Made by a program: the position numbers and the translations under genes. Under the pieces are notes generated by a model. It saw only the letters and a program-made list of their open reading frames with translations, was not told where the DNA came from and ran no database searches. This document shows, in pieces, positions 11,446-20,881 of a stretch of 64,000 bases of DNA; within the stretch, counting starts at the first letter, position 1; each line of letters starts with the position of its first letter. The stretch is from Sulfitobacter sp. SK011 (lineage in GTDB: Bacteria > Pseudomonadota > Alphaproteobacteria > Rhodobacterales > Rhodobacteraceae), in assembly GCF_003352065.1 (NCBI RefSeq), contig NZ_CP025803.1, positions 1-64,000 on the forward strand, read 5' to 3'.

Positions 11446-12413
11446 GCGGCACCCGGCACCATCACATTGCGCGCGCCTTCAACAAAATTATTGAGTGACA
11501 GCGGCCAGACTGTGCCAGGCCAGCGCAATTCCATCTCGCGCTTACGGGGGCGGTAAACGGCAGTGTAAAGCGTGCCAAAACCAGCCTTAAATGCAGTGGA
11601 ATACAGCGGTGGTTTCAGAAAGGCATTGATAAACTTCTCTTCAGGATCTTTGTGCATGCGCAGGCGATTCAACAAATAACGCTCACGCTCAACCGTCGCG
11701 GTAAACCGCGCGTGGCTTACCCATTCAACGTTTTCCTGATGGTTGGTCGCCACCGCCGCATGGGTAATTTGCGTTGCCCGATCGGGCCCCATCATCGCGG
11801 TTGAATAGTCCCGTTTGCGGTCCAGAACTGTCACGTTATAGCTCATATGGGTCGGCACGCGCTCTAATACTTTGGTCGCCTCTGCAGTGGTTTCACAGGT
11901 CTGCAATACATATCGCAAAATCAGTGGCACACCAAAACCGGTGCCAACGATGCGCCGTCCGCCGAACGTCAAAGAAATTGACAGACCAGCATCATTCACA
12001 CCATCAACCAACCCCCATAGCCCATCGGATGTTCCCATAACCCGGCGACCCATCCAGTTGGTGTTCAGTACCAATTGGTCGAACGCGTTTGGATTGTAGT
12101 CATAGTTGCGCACCATAACCGGTTCCTTGCCGGCCCAGATCGCTTGACTGCAACCCGACAGATAGGGTGGCGGATTGTAGAGGCTTAAAAAGCGCGCCGC
12201 CTGATCCCCGCCGCCTGCCAAGGCACAGAGTTCATCATAAAGCGGCATCAGTTCCGGCATATGGGTGTTCAGCGCGCGGCGGCATTGCGCATATGTGGGG
12301 CGCGCGGCATCGCCTTCCTGAAGCCACCAGGTGCGGTAGTCAGGCCAGTATTCAGCGAAAAGCCCGGACCATTTTGGTCCGGGCGTTTCTTCTTGGAGTG
12401 CGCGCCAATACAT
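11442..12413 (-). CDS. C45-family autoproteolytic acyltransferase/hydrolase
   Basis: 323-aa N-terminal-nucleophile protein. GCSQAIW at residues 87-93 followed by VRNYDYNP at 101-108 matches the acyl-CoA:6-aminopenicillanate acyltransferase-like (C45) family, where cleavage before the cysteine (here Cys88) exposes the catalytic nucleophile. An 87-residue propeptide-like segment precedes it. Members cleave or transfer acyl groups on amide nitrogen. The gene starts 17 bases after the ATP-grasp stop, with an AAAGG ribosome site, and overlaps the CaiB-like gene. Substrate unknown; context suggests an acylated amine. Confidence 0.7.
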   Translation of the reverse strand: MYWRALQEETPGPKWSGLFAEYWPDYRTWWLQEGDAARPTYAQCRRALNTHMPELMPLYDELCALAGGGDQAARFLSLYNPPPYLSGCSQAIWAGKEPVMVRNYDYNPNAFDQLVLNTNWMGRRVMGTSDGLWGLVDGVNDAGLSISLTFGGRRIVGTGFGVPLILRYVLQTCETTAEATKVLERVPTHMSYNVTVLDRKRDYSTAMMGPDRATQITHAAVATNHQENVEWVSHARFTATVERERYLLNRLRMHKDPEEKFINAFLKPPLYSTAFKAGFGTLYTAVYRPRKREMELRWPGTVWPLSLNNFVEGARNVMVPGAA

Positions 12414-12430
12414 CGTGGCCTTTCTAGGCG

Positions 12431-13888
12431 TTAGAGGATTTTAAACGCCGGGTCAGACAATTCCGGACCCGCCGAGGCGGTGGGCAGTGGCTTGCCATCC
12501 ACAGCTTGCTTGATGCCATGAATCCACTTTTTCGCCCGCTCATTCAACTGGAAAGACTTGGTCATTGAGCGGCCACGCGTCACAAGGATGCCAATGTCGG
12601 CCCCTTCATAGCGGTAATCACCCGGCTGCAAGATTCGCAGGAAGAAAGCTTCGTTTTCTGATTCAACAGCCCGGCGGTGATAGTCAAAGCGGTCAAATAC
12701 GACGCGGCCATCCTCAAGCATCTTGTAGATGCCTGTTTCCGGTGCCGTGGTGCAGATATCAACGCTATCTTCGGTATGTTTGATGACCATCTGTGACCAG
12801 CCATCAATCATTTCCGGATCGGCCCAGCGGTTGTTCAGTTCATCGACATTCAGATCAAATTTCTTTTTCGAGAATTCGAGCAGGTGGAACAGGAACAACG
12901 GCGCATCGGCATGGGCAAAAGCCGCGTGGTTGGTCATTGAAGACGCACCTGTGATACGCGGGTTCAATTCGCCCAACCAGATATCGCCGGTCTTCTTGTC
13001 GATCAAGAAATCCAGTTCAAAATAGCCACGGTACCCCTCTTTGCGCAGTTGCTCACCGAACTTGAAGGTCAGATCACGGGCTTTTTCACGGACCTTTGGC
13101 GGGAATGCAGTGGCCAGCATTTCGTTGCCACACCAGCCCCCGCGATAGGGTGTCAGTTCCTTGAAGCCAACCAATTCAGTCATCAACGGACCAACGATTG
13201 TGCCTTCCTTGGTCGCGCATGCCTCAATCGCGGAACCCCGGCAATCGATCCGTTTCATGATCTTGATCTCGCCTTCGCCGACAATCTCGGATTCATGGCG
13301 TCGGAAGTCAGCCTCGGATTTAATAAAGAACGTCGTGTGGCCACTGTCACCAAAGGCGGATTGCAGGACCAGATCGTGACCGATGCCCGCCTTTTCGCAC
13401 GTTTTGCGCAGGTCTTCGTAGTTTTTGACCTCGGCGAGGACGTTGGGCACCGACGGCACACCCGCTTTGTTGCCGATGCGGACGGTTTCGATCTTGTTGT
13501 CCATTGACTGGCGCAATTTCGCCTTGGGGAACCACACGTCTGCCCCCAGCTCTTTTGAAAGGCGTTCTGTTTCTTCGTCGAACATCAGGAACACAAACTT
13601 GGGCTTGCCGCCGCGGCGCTTGATGAAATCAATCACCTCTTTGTGCTGTAACAGGTAGTTGTTGATGTCTTCGATCGACTGGAATTCTGCATGCGGCTGC
13701 TCGGATGGGCAGAACACGTTGGGATGCTTGCCGCCGTAACAGTCGATGTAGCAGATGTATTTGAAATTCTTCACCCATTCATCAAGGCCCAACAGGTTAA
13801 AGTTGGTCGCCGAAATGAAGTACACCGGGTCTTCGTTCCGGTGAAAGAACCGGCGAATTTCTGAGATATTTTTGAGAACTGTAGCCAT
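12431..13888 (-). CDS. ATP-grasp ligase-like protein
   Basis: 485-aa ATP-grasp enzyme. Visible parts: an N-terminal pre-ATP-grasp region (1-120), nucleotide-binding segment DNKIETVRIGNKAGVPSVP near 135, KIMKRIDCRG near 240, and the metal-binding strand FELDFLIDKKTG...LGELNPRITG near 305-330. Such proteins are often labelled biotin carboxylase, but there is no biotin-dependent partner here. The family joins a carboxylate, via an acyl phosphate, to an amine or thiol. It lies 18 bases after the decarboxylase gene, whose product would be an amine, so amide formation on that amine is a reasonable inference. A C-terminal domain (about 380-485) is unassigned. Confidence 0.7.
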   Translation of the reverse strand: MATVLKNISEIRRFFHRNEDPVYFISATNFNLLGLDEWVKNFKYICYIDCYGGKHPNVFCPSEQPHAEFQSIEDINNYLLQHKEVIDFIKRRGGKPKFVFLMFDEETERLSKELGADVWFPKAKLRQSMDNKIETVRIGNKAGVPSVPNVLAEVKNYEDLRKTCEKAGIGHDLVLQSAFGDSGHTTFFIKSEADFRRHESEIVGEGEIKIMKRIDCRGSAIEACATKEGTIVGPLMTELVGFKELTPYRGGWCGNEMLATAFPPKVREKARDLTFKFGEQLRKEGYRGYFELDFLIDKKTGDIWLGELNPRITGASSMTNHAAFAHADAPLFLFHLLEFSKKKFDLNVDELNNRWADPEMIDGWSQMVIKHTEDSVDICTTAPETGIYKMLEDGRVVFDRFDYHRRAVESENEAFFLRILQPGDYRYEGADIGILVTRGRSMTKSFQLNERAKKWIHGIKQAVDGKPLPTASAGPELSDPAFKIL

Positions 13889-13906
13889 TTTGATGGTTCC
13901 TTCTAC

Positions 13907-16645
13907 TTATGCAGGTGACGAAGAGAGGTGCTTGGCACGCACCCGTTTTAGCGCGGCATCGTTAAAGACACGCAGGCCCAGATCAGGGCGGTATCCATGA
14001 ATTTCACTCACGTCCAAGGCGCGCATGAAGGCGAGAATTTCCTGGCTGACGACCTGCCCGGGGACAAGAATGGGAAAGCCGGGCGGATAGGGAATGATAA
14101 AGCTTGCAGACACCACGGTGTCGCCCGCATCCATCGCATCTTTCAGGGACCCGTCAAGTTCCAGATAATCACAGTTTTTCTCATCATAGGACAAGAAGAA
14201 TGCGGTGCGAATATCACCCTCGGATGTGACATCATCGGCACGAAACGCCTCGTGAAAACGGCTGAAGTCAGGCAATGGCGGATAGTTTTCCATCAGGTTC
14301 GCCACCCGTTTGTCAAATGACAAACGTTCCATCCGGCTGGCATCATCCAACAATTCATCCAGAGATTTTGCAATCTCGACCAGCACTTCGATCAGATAGG
14401 CAACCGACGATCGCGTGGTGCCGATGTTGGTCATGAACAGAACAGTATTGCGCGATGTTTTATTGATCTGGATGCCGTACTTGTCCATCAAGATGTCAGT
14501 CTTGAATGTGTCGCCATCCCAACCAGTGCCGCCGACGGCAAGCGTGACGCGGGTTGCATCAAGAACAAAGGTATCCTGCTCCCAGCAATCCCACATGTCG
14601 GTCCAGCCCTGTTGCGTGTCATAATAGCTGGTCACGCCACTTTCGCGGTATTCTTCGGGGATCATGTCGCCCGCTGTCAGTACCTTGAAGTACTTGTTCA
14701 ACAGCGGATGATCGGTGATTGCGCGGCGCATCGACATCGCCGCTTCGATCTGGCGTTGAACGAATTCAAACCCTTCCAATTCGACCTGCCGGCGACCCAC
14801 ATCCAATGATGCGATGATCTGGTAGTTGGGCGAGGTTGACGTATGCGTCATGTACGCCTCGTGAAAGGATTGTTCGACCTCACCTTTGAAGTCCTGATCG
14901 TTCACATGGATCATTGACCCCTGTCGCAATGATGTCAGCGTTTTGTGGGTCGATTGGGTCGTGTAGACGCGAACGCGGGATTTGGGCGGCGGAATCAATC
15001 GTGTGTTCAGGATTGTTTCATCATCCGCGTCTTTCAGCTCTTCTTGCTGCGCTTCATAGGCTCGCGCATGGGCCTCGGTCTTGAACTTTTCGCGCAGTGT
15101 GTTTGCCGCGTTCATGCCGGTGCGCTGACGATAGGTCGGGTTGAAGCGTGCAAAGGCAAACCAAGCCTCGTCCCACAGGAAGATCAGGTCAGGCTTGATG
15201 GCCAGACATTCTTCCATCATCCGCTCAACATTATAGACCAGCCCGTCGAACGTGCAGTTGGTCAAAAGCAGCATGCGGACCTTGTCCAGTTTTCCCGCCG
15301 CTTTGAGCACGAGCAACTGATGCTTGATTTCGCGCAGCGGCACGGCACCATACATCGAATATTTGTTCAGTGGATAGCTGTCGAGGTAACACACCTGCGC
15401 ACCGGCCAGAACCATGCCGTAGTGGTGCGATTTGTGGCAATCCCGGTCCACCAGAACGATGTCGCCCGGACGCACCAGTGCCTGTACGACGATCTTGTTA
15501 CAGGTCGATGTACCGTTTGTGGCAAAGAAGGTTTGCTTGGACCCAAATGCGCGGCTGGCCAGTTCCTGCGCTTCTTTGATCGGCCCATGGGGTTCCAGCA
15601 GCGAATCCAGCCCGCCTGACGTTGCAGAAGTTTCCGCCAGAAAGATGTTGGGCCCATAGAACGCGCCCATGTCCTGAATCCAATGCGACCGGGTGATGGA
15701 CTTACCGCGGCTGATCGGCATCGCATGGAAAACGCCCGTCGGCTGCTTGGAGTATTCGACAAGCGCGGTAAAGAACGGCGACTTGTTACGTGACTGCACA
15801 CCGCGCAGAATGTTCAGGTGCAGTTCCATAAAGTCTTCTTGGTTATAGAAAACCCGGCGGCAGATACCCAGATCGAGACCAGCAATGTCTTCGACGGACC
15901 GTTCGGTAACCAAATATGCGTCCAGTTCGGGCCGCACCTTGGCAATCATCCGGCACAGTTCGGGACCGTAGTTTTCAGGCAGCAGCGCGTCGATCTCGTC
16001 GCGGCCACCAGCGCGGGCCAGATACCTTGTCAGAATGGTTTCAACCATATTTGATTTCAGCGTCAGGCCGGGACGAACGACAATTGCCTGGATATTATGG
16101 TTAAACATTACTGCGATCAGCGCGCCTTCAATTGAGGGGACGACAACCGCTTCGTAGATGAATTGATCCTCCGGGCGGCGCATCCGCAGAACATTTGATT
16201 TCAACCAGCGTTCCTGCTGTTCGTTCACGTTGTCGACGATCAACACTTCAAAGTAAGGTTTTGCCAGCGCCCGTGCTTCCGGGCTCAGCAGTTCTTCGTC
16301 GTTGTGTTCTTCGACGTCCATGCTGTCGCGTTCAAGCGGGATGGAGCGGCGGCGATAGGCACCAGTGGTCAGCGCACGCGTGACCCGGCTGACGGCAAAG
16401 GCCAGATCATCCAGGTTGTTGTGTTGAAACTGACGCCGCATGTGGTCAAATGCGGCCATTCCAGGAAACGCCCAATAGGGTTCGATCAGCGCAAGCGACG
16501 TAAACAGGTCTTGCACCCGCGTGCTCAGATTTTTGACCTCATTTGGTTTTGGATCTCGGGTCAGCGCCGATGTCGCTTCGCGCAGCGCGCTCCAACGATC
16601 CGACCGAAGTTGGATCGCGGACGAATAGTCGTTCATATCATGCAT
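13907..16645 (-). CDS. PLP-dependent Orn/Lys/Arg-type decarboxylase, extended
   Basis: 912-aa fold-type I decarboxylase of the bacterial ornithine/lysine/arginine class. A receiver-like wing domain (about 130-250) precedes the PLP domain: NGTSTCNK near 377, DRDCHKSHHYG near 400, WDEAWFAF with Asp492, and STHK with the PLP lysine at 568. The large C-terminal domain follows. It is longer than E. coli relatives (about 710-755 aa), mostly because of an extra N-terminal helical region of about 130 residues. Product would be putrescine, cadaverine or agmatine. Second gene of the nitrilase-decarboxylase-ATP-grasp-C45 unit. Exact amino acid not assignable by eye. Confidence 0.85.
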   Translation of the reverse strand: MHDMNDYSSAIQLRSDRWSALREATSALTRDPKPNEVKNLSTRVQDLFTSLALIEPYWAFPGMAAFDHMRRQFQHNNLDDLAFAVSRVTRALTTGAYRRRSIPLERDSMDVEEHNDEELLSPEARALAKPYFEVLIVDNVNEQQERWLKSNVLRMRRPEDQFIYEAVVVPSIEGALIAVMFNHNIQAIVVRPGLTLKSNMVETILTRYLARAGGRDEIDALLPENYGPELCRMIAKVRPELDAYLVTERSVEDIAGLDLGICRRVFYNQEDFMELHLNILRGVQSRNKSPFFTALVEYSKQPTGVFHAMPISRGKSITRSHWIQDMGAFYGPNIFLAETSATSGGLDSLLEPHGPIKEAQELASRAFGSKQTFFATNGTSTCNKIVVQALVRPGDIVLVDRDCHKSHHYGMVLAGAQVCYLDSYPLNKYSMYGAVPLREIKHQLLVLKAAGKLDKVRMLLLTNCTFDGLVYNVERMMEECLAIKPDLIFLWDEAWFAFARFNPTYRQRTGMNAANTLREKFKTEAHARAYEAQQEELKDADDETILNTRLIPPPKSRVRVYTTQSTHKTLTSLRQGSMIHVNDQDFKGEVEQSFHEAYMTHTSTSPNYQIIASLDVGRRQVELEGFEFVQRQIEAAMSMRRAITDHPLLNKYFKVLTAGDMIPEEYRESGVTSYYDTQQGWTDMWDCWEQDTFVLDATRVTLAVGGTGWDGDTFKTDILMDKYGIQINKTSRNTVLFMTNIGTTRSSVAYLIEVLVEIAKSLDELLDDASRMERLSFDKRVANLMENYPPLPDFSRFHEAFRADDVTSEGDIRTAFFLSYDEKNCDYLELDGSLKDAMDAGDTVVSASFIIPYPPGFPILVPGQVVSQEILAFMRALDVSEIHGYRPDLGLRVFNDAALKRVRAKHLSSSPA

Positions 16646-16684
16646 CAGGTCGTCTCCGCTGTGCGGGGTTCACTGTGGCATGAT

Positions 16685-16709
16685 CGCCCCGGCCGAAGAA
16701 GCCGAGGCG
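16685..16709 (-). other. Intercistronic hairpin, nitrilase to decarboxylase
   Basis: A 10-bp stem (two G-U pairs) with a 5-base loop fits in the 78-base gap between the nitrilase stop and the decarboxylase start. No T-run follows on the minus strand, so a processing or partial-attenuation role is more likely than full termination. Confidence 0.4.
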
Positions 16710-16723
16710 GGAAACGCCGCAGC

Positions 16724-17836
16724 TTAACCGCTAGATGAATCGGCTGTGTCGGTAAAAATACCGGGTTTCACAGGTAGGTTGGGCATCGCCGCAGCAGGTG
16801 CGGCAGTTGTCTGTGCGTCGGAGGGCGGGTTTGCCGTCCCGGCCGACGCGTTGGGCATTGGTTCGGTCCCGATACTTTCAGGCGCGCTGGAAAAGGGAAG
16901 TGTCGCCTCCTGACCCTTAAATGTGGGGGCCTCAGGAATAAGTTGTGATGGTACGTCTACATGCAAACCAGCGCGGGTCCCTTGGTGTGGAATCTCTAGT
17001 GGACCCAACGTCTTTAAATAGGCATCAGTTCCGCTGTTGCGGTCATAGACCGAGAAATCTGTTGATCGGTCGCGGAAGGATTTGAGGACCTGACCCAGAC
17101 CTTTCATGCCTGTCTCGCGCTGACGACGCACCATCGACAGATCAATTTCGATCGGGAACATGTCTTCTTGACCGGCCGACTGGTGCAACACCATCGAGGT
17201 CGGATCGACAACGCAGGATTTACCGACACCGCCCGCACCCAGACCGTTTACGGCAACGACATAGCACTGAAATTGCGCCGCAGTTGCGCGGGCAATAGCC
17301 AGTTCAGCATCGCGGTCAGTTGTGCCTGTCAGCACAGGGTTCAGCAACACCTCTACACCCTGACTGGTCAGCTGGCGCGTGGTTTCGGGGAACCAGATAT
17401 CATAGCAGATCGACAGGCCGAAACGGCCAACTTCCGGTACGTCGAAAACACAGAATTCAGTCCCCGCGGCGATGCCCGCCTCATAGGGCCGGAATGGAAA
17501 CATCTTGGAATATCGGCGGATGATCTCGCCTTCCGGGTTGATCACCACGGCGGTGTTATAGACCCTGCCGTCTTCGCTGTTCTTTAGAAACATAGAACCC
17601 GGGATCAGCCAGACCCGGTGCTTGCGTGCGGCCTGTTGGAACTTCTCAAGTGTTTCATTGTCTTGCGGCAGGGCAAAGCGGTCAAGCGGGCCGTAGGGCG
17701 CGAGTTCAGAGAACAAGACCATCTGCGTCCACGGAAACCGTGCCATGAGGATATCGAGTCGCTGGATCATACCATCGACATTGGATTGAAGGGCGTTGAC
17801 GTACATTTGTACGCCTGCGATTGCGAAAGGTGTCAT
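16724..17836 (-). CDS. Carbon-nitrogen hydrolase (nitrilase superfamily) with disordered tail
   Basis: 370-aa protein. The nitrilase-superfamily triad is intact: Glu44 in FSELAPYGP, Lys111 in YSKMFPFRP and Cys144 in SICYDIWFPE. The family hydrolyses amides, carbamoyl amines or nitriles in the cytoplasm. The catalytic fold ends near residue 290; the remaining 80 residues are rich in Pro, Ala, Thr and Ser and look disordered, an unusual addition. First gene of the amine/amide unit, with a CGGAG ribosome site, 166 bases after the TRAP permease gene. N-carbamoylputrescine amidohydrolase activity would fit the decarboxylase next to it but is unproven. Confidence 0.8.
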   Translation of the reverse strand: MTPFAIAGVQMYVNALQSNVDGMIQRLDILMARFPWTQMVLFSELAPYGPLDRFALPQDNETLEKFQQAARKHRVWLIPGSMFLKNSEDGRVYNTAVVINPEGEIIRRYSKMFPFRPYEAGIAAGTEFCVFDVPEVGRFGLSICYDIWFPETTRQLTSQGVEVLLNPVLTGTTDRDAELAIARATAAQFQCYVVAVNGLGAGGVGKSCVVDPTSMVLHQSAGQEDMFPIEIDLSMVRRQRETGMKGLGQVLKSFRDRSTDFSVYDRNSGTDAYLKTLGPLEIPHQGTRAGLHVDVPSQLIPEAPTFKGQEATLPFSSAPESIGTEPMPNASAGTANPPSDAQTTAAPAAAMPNLPVKPGIFTDTADSSSG

Positions 17837-18002
17837 AGCTGTTCACTCCGTGCAAAGCAGCGCTTTTTAGCAGGAAAAGTCCCGCCAAACATGCTGCGTT
17901 GCGCGTTCCTTACGCCGATCGGCGAGGAAGTAAAACAGGTGACTTTCGGACAACCTGAATGACCAAAGACCGGCCAGTATGTATTTGCGTCAAAGATAGT
18001 TC

Positions 18003-20771
18003 TTACGCCGCAACAGACTGTCGGGTGCCGCGCGCGTTGCGGCCCCTTTGCAGGAAAATGACCAAGAGCAAAAGCAACAGGGCGGGGATAAACATGAAAT
18101 ATTTACTGGGCTGGCTGACGGGTTTGAGAACCCGAAGAACCTCTTGATCCCAATCCAGACCCGCTGATTGTGCAGCGGAATCGTAGACAACATCGTCCAC
18201 AAGCATCTTGCCACTGTCTTCTCTAAACGCCAGTCCTGCAGCCTCCAGTTTCTCCTCACCTGTGGCCCCTTCACCAATGGGCAACAGTGCTACAAACTCG
18301 ATCGGATCGCCCAAATCATTCAAACCCGCCACCCGCAGGCGCAATTCCTCGCCAGCTGGCGTATCATTGGCGGCCTGTACAATCTCGGTCGGGGCTTCTT
18401 CGCTGTAGGGTGGCGACACCATATCCATCCAGAAACCCGGGCGGAAAAAGGTGAACGCGATCAACAACAGTGCCGCACTTTCGTAAAAGCGGTTTTTCGC
18501 CAGGAACCAACCTTGGGTCGCCGCCGCAAACAACAGCATCGCAAATGTGGCAACGATGAAGACGAATATCCCCTGCGCCCAGGTGACCCCAATCAACAGC
18601 AATTCCGTGTTGAAGATAAACAGAAACGGCAAGGCGGCAGTGCGCAGGCTATAGAAGAACGCAACCACACCTGTCTTAATCGGGTCGCCACCTGAGACAG
18701 CCGCCGCCGCAAAACTGGCGAGGCCAACAGGTGGCGTCACATCCGCCATGATGCCGAAGTAGAACACAAACAGATGCACAGCGATCAGCGGCACAATCAA
18801 TCCGTTCTGCTGACCAAGCGTCACAATGACAGGGGCCAGCAGCGCGGACACAACGATATAGTTTGCCGTCGTCGGCAGCCCCATACCAAGGATCAGTGAC
18901 AGAACTGCGGTCAACAGCAGAATGGCAAGAATATTACCACCCGACAGCACCTCAACCACATCGGCAAGGGCAGACCCCACGCCGGTCTGGCTTACCGCAC
19001 CTACGATAATACCGGCCGTTGCTGTTGCGATGCCGATACCGATCATGTTGCGAGCACCGGTGACCAATCCGTCAATCAAATCGGCAAAGCCTTCTTTGAT
19101 ATCGGTGGCCAATTTGCTCTCGCCCCGGAAAATCGCCATCAAAGGTCGCTGCGTCAGCAGGATAAAGACCATGTAGGATGCCGCCCAGAAAGCGGACAAG
19201 CCGGGCGACAAACGGTCTACCATCAAGGCCCAGACCAGCACGACGACTGGCAGGATAAAGTGCAGACCTGACCGCGCGGTCGGACCCGGTAGCGGCAGGG
19301 TCGTCACTTCTGCATTCGGATCGTCCATCTTGAGCGGCTCTTCCTTGCTGCCGACATAGAGAAGTCCAACATAGACGGCTGTCAGGAAGGCAAAGATGAT
19401 GTATCCGGCAGAGTTCGGGAAGGCGGGACGAATCCAGCCCATCAAATAGTAAACTGCAAAGGACAATGCGCAAATTGCGATGATCGCAAAGGCGATGCCG
19501 ATCATCTGCTGCACTAGCGGCTTGGGCGTATAGGCGCGCGGCAGACCCTGCATGCCGGCCTTCATCGCTTCGAGGTGCACGATATAGACCAGCGCGATGT
19601 AGGAAATCACCGCAGGCAGGAAGGCATGTTTGACCACGTCAAAATAGGGAATGCCGACATATTCGACCATCAGGAAAGCCGCAGCACCCATGACTGGTGG
19701 CATGATCTGGCCGTTCACAGATGAGGCGACCTCGACCGCGCCAGCTTTTTCGGAACTGAAGCCGACCTTTTTCATAAGCGGAATCGTGAATGTCCCCGTG
19801 GTCACCACGTTGGCAATCGACGACCCGGAAATCAGACCGGTCATGGCCGACGCAACAACCGCCGCCTTTGCCGGTCCGCCGCGCATGTGGCCCATCAGGC
19901 TGAATGCGACCTGGATAAAGTAATTGCCCGCGCCCGCACGATCCAACAAGGAGCCGAACAACACGAACAGGAAAACAAAGGATGTCGAAACGCCCAGTGC
20001 GATGCCGAACACGCCTTCAGTTGTGATCCACTGGTGGTTCACAATTTCCGAAAGGCTGTTGCCTTTGTGCGCGATGATGCCGGGCATGTAGGGGCCAAGC
20101 ACGGTATACATAAGAAACACGGATGCGACGATCATCAGGGCCGGACCAAGGGCGCGGCGGGTTGCCTCAAGCAAGATCATCAAACCAATTACGGCAATGA
20201 CAAAGTCCTGCATGATCGGCGCGCCGACACGGCCTGAAATATCACGGTAGTAGACGTATAGGTACAGCGCAGCGATGGCACCAACCACGGCCAATGCCCA
20301 TTCCCAAACCGGAATCCGGTCTTTGGGAGAGCCGAGCACAACAGTCGCCACAACACCAAGTGCCACAAGTGGTATCCACCAGGTAGATGTGTCGTCTTTC
20401 GCCCCTGTCATAAAGAGAAACGCCAGCACGACCGGGACAATAACGCCAAGGCCGATTTGGAATTTGCTGCGGGTCGCGGGAAATGCGGCGATGCCGAGAA
20501 ATACGGCGAAGGCCAGATGGATGGAGCGGCTTTCGGTGTCGTTGAATACACCCCAACCAACAATGAATGGAATGGGCGAGGCGATCCAAAGCTGGAACAG
20601 TGACCATGCCAATGCAACGAGCATCAGAAAGGTGCCAACCGGTCCACCGGCAGAGCGGCCCCCGGTGTCGGAAGATGCGACAAGTTCATCCAGTTCTTGC
20701 TGGCTTAACCCACCGCGCCCGGCGGCCGCGTTTTCGACGGCAGCAGCTTGCTGTTGATCGTTGTTGGTCAT
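18003..20771 (-). CDS. TRAP transporter fused 4TM/12TM permease
   Basis: About 922 aa, polytopic, with the small (DctQ-like) and large (DctM-like) TRAP subunits fused, as usual for TAXI-type systems. TRAP large-subunit features include GLISGSSIANVVTTGTFTIP and LGMGLPTTANYIV. After the last transport helices a soluble segment (about 760-880, resembling the DUF3394 tail) and a final helix plus basic tail follow. The open frame starts at 20810, but ATG at 20771 has ribosome site AGGGGG and is preferred. It imports an organic acid or amino acid using an ion gradient together with the TAXI protein encoded just upstream. Confidence 0.88.
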   Translation of the reverse strand: MTNNDQQQAAAVENAAAGRGGLSQQELDELVASSDTGGRSAGGPVGTFLMLVALAWSLFQLWIASPIPFIVGWGVFNDTESRSIHLAFAVFLGIAAFPATRSKFQIGLGVIVPVVLAFLFMTGAKDDTSTWWIPLVALGVVATVVLGSPKDRIPVWEWALAVVGAIAALYLYVYYRDISGRVGAPIMQDFVIAVIGLMILLEATRRALGPALMIVASVFLMYTVLGPYMPGIIAHKGNSLSEIVNHQWITTEGVFGIALGVSTSFVFLFVLFGSLLDRAGAGNYFIQVAFSLMGHMRGGPAKAAVVASAMTGLISGSSIANVVTTGTFTIPLMKKVGFSSEKAGAVEVASSVNGQIMPPVMGAAAFLMVEYVGIPYFDVVKHAFLPAVISYIALVYIVHLEAMKAGMQGLPRAYTPKPLVQQMIGIAFAIIAICALSFAVYYLMGWIRPAFPNSAGYIIFAFLTAVYVGLLYVGSKEEPLKMDDPNAEVTTLPLPGPTARSGLHFILPVVVLVWALMVDRLSPGLSAFWAASYMVFILLTQRPLMAIFRGESKLATDIKEGFADLIDGLVTGARNMIGIGIATATAGIIVGAVSQTGVGSALADVVEVLSGGNILAILLLTAVLSLILGMGLPTTANYIVVSALLAPVIVTLGQQNGLIVPLIAVHLFVFYFGIMADVTPPVGLASFAAAAVSGGDPIKTGVVAFFYSLRTAALPFLFIFNTELLLIGVTWAQGIFVFIVATFAMLLFAAATQGWFLAKNRFYESAALLLIAFTFFRPGFWMDMVSPPYSEEAPTEIVQAANDTPAGEELRLRVAGLNDLGDPIEFVALLPIGEGATGEEKLEAAGLAFREDSGKMLVDDVVYDSAAQSAGLDWDQEVLRVLKPVSQPSKYFMFIPALLLLLLVIFLQRGRNARGTRQSVAA

Positions 20772-20835
20772 GGATCGTCCCCCTGTCGCCTTACCTTTGG
20801 GCAAGTGCACATTTTATTGTTGGGCCACAAAACAC

Positions 20836-20861
20836 GCAGTGGCAAGAACCCTTGCCACTGC
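20836..20861 (-). other. Intercistronic hairpin between binding-protein and permease genes
   Basis: Perfect 11-bp inverted repeat GCAGTGGCAAG / CTTGCCACTGC with a 4-base loop, lying in the 110 bases after the TAXI stop and before the permease start. On the minus strand GTGTTTTGTGG follows. Such hairpins commonly stabilise the binding-protein part of the transcript or partly terminate it, giving excess binding protein over permease. Confidence 0.6.
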
Positions 20862-20881
20862 TTTCGTCAAATCAGACCGGG

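Noticed and set aside
12431..13888. Biotin carboxylase
   Set aside because: Only the ATP-grasp fold is shared; no biotin carrier or carboxyltransferase gene is present, and the neighbours point to amine chemistry.
14945..15619. 224-aa open frame opposite the decarboxylase
   Set aside because: Antisense shadow of a gene with clear catalytic motifs; no ribosome site or family likeness.
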